Shown: piece after piece, positions 63,971-64,000 of the stretch
Numbering within the stretch: position 1 is the stretch's first letter
How the letters are laid out: each line of letters opens with the position of its first letter
Source of the DNA: Ophthalmolycus amberensis
Lineage: Eukaryota > Chordata > Actinopteri > Perciformes > Zoarcidae
Direction of reading: 5' to 3'
Length of the DNA: 64,000 nt
Assembly (NCBI GenBank): GCA_024529925.1
Contig: JAFEUB010000064.1
Span: 1,152,001-1,216,000, forward strand
Notes under the pieces: generated by a model
The model's database searches: none
What the model was told of the DNA's origin: nothing
What the model saw: the letters and a program-made list of their open reading frames with translations, nothing else
Position numbers and translations under genes: made by a program

Positions 63971-64000
<30 letters not shown>
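63971..64000. repeat. (CA)n microsatellite running off the window
   Basis: At least 15 CA units up to the last base; the full length is unknown. Confidence 0.96.

Larger units (their letters stand above)
59362..64000. other. non-coding interval at the right end
   Basis: Contains a G run at 60330-60346, TG and CA repeats, a C run at about 63615-63625 and repeat-like sequence at about 62.87-63.30 kb (GGGGGCAGCAGAAACAAGC onward). If the 59.3-kb exon is real, this is its first intron. Confidence 0.45.

Overview
The window is 64 kb of vertebrate nuclear DNA, almost certainly from a ray-finned fish (probably a percomorph teleost). The evidence is two recognisable intron-containing genes, very many (CA/TG)n microsatellites, and several dispersed repeat families that recur in teleost genomes and occur more than once here. 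There are no bacterial operons, CRISPR arrays or viral genomes.

Left end (1-4,830): a complete eight-exon gene for the copper chaperone of superoxide dismutase (ccs) lies on the minus strand. All seven introns are GT-AG and the exons join in frame to a 270-residue protein with the MTCESC copper site, the SOD-like domain and the C-terminal CxC motif. Its 5' end is GC-rich with YY1-like and CRE-like sites. A possible first exon of another minus-strand gene sits at about 320-460.

Middle (4,830-34,508): about 30 kb without a protein-coding exon that I can support. It holds microsatellites, an 857-bp Harbinger-like inverted-repeat element, a textbook 472-bp hAT-type non-autonomous element with perfect ends and target duplication, a 167-bp inverted-repeat element, a 38-bp tandem duplication and fragments of three dispersed repeat families. 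A promoter-like block ending in a splice donor at 12,545 is a candidate distal 5'UTR exon for the next gene.

Right of centre (34,509-37,021): a two-coding-exon galactose 3-O-sulfotransferase gene on the plus strand, best matched to gal3st3. The joined protein is 473 residues, a type II Golgi enzyme with both PAPS-binding motifs. ccs and gal3st3 are transcribed away from each other. Both human orthologues lie on 11q13, so this is a conserved linkage.

Right end (37,022-64,000): mostly intergenic, with a TTAA-flanked element, a Tc1/mariner-type element, a decayed transposon-associated ORF, long G homopolymers and long CA tracts. A candidate plus-strand first exon ends with a strong donor at 59,361; any coding exons of that gene would lie beyond the window. 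The two genes do not share a pathway: one delivers copper to SOD1, the other sulfates glycans in the Golgi. I found no new multi-gene system. The most interesting signals are a possible mitochondrial N-terminal extension of Ccs, an in-frame skippable ccs exon with a CA repeat abutting its donor, and the intact transposon ends.
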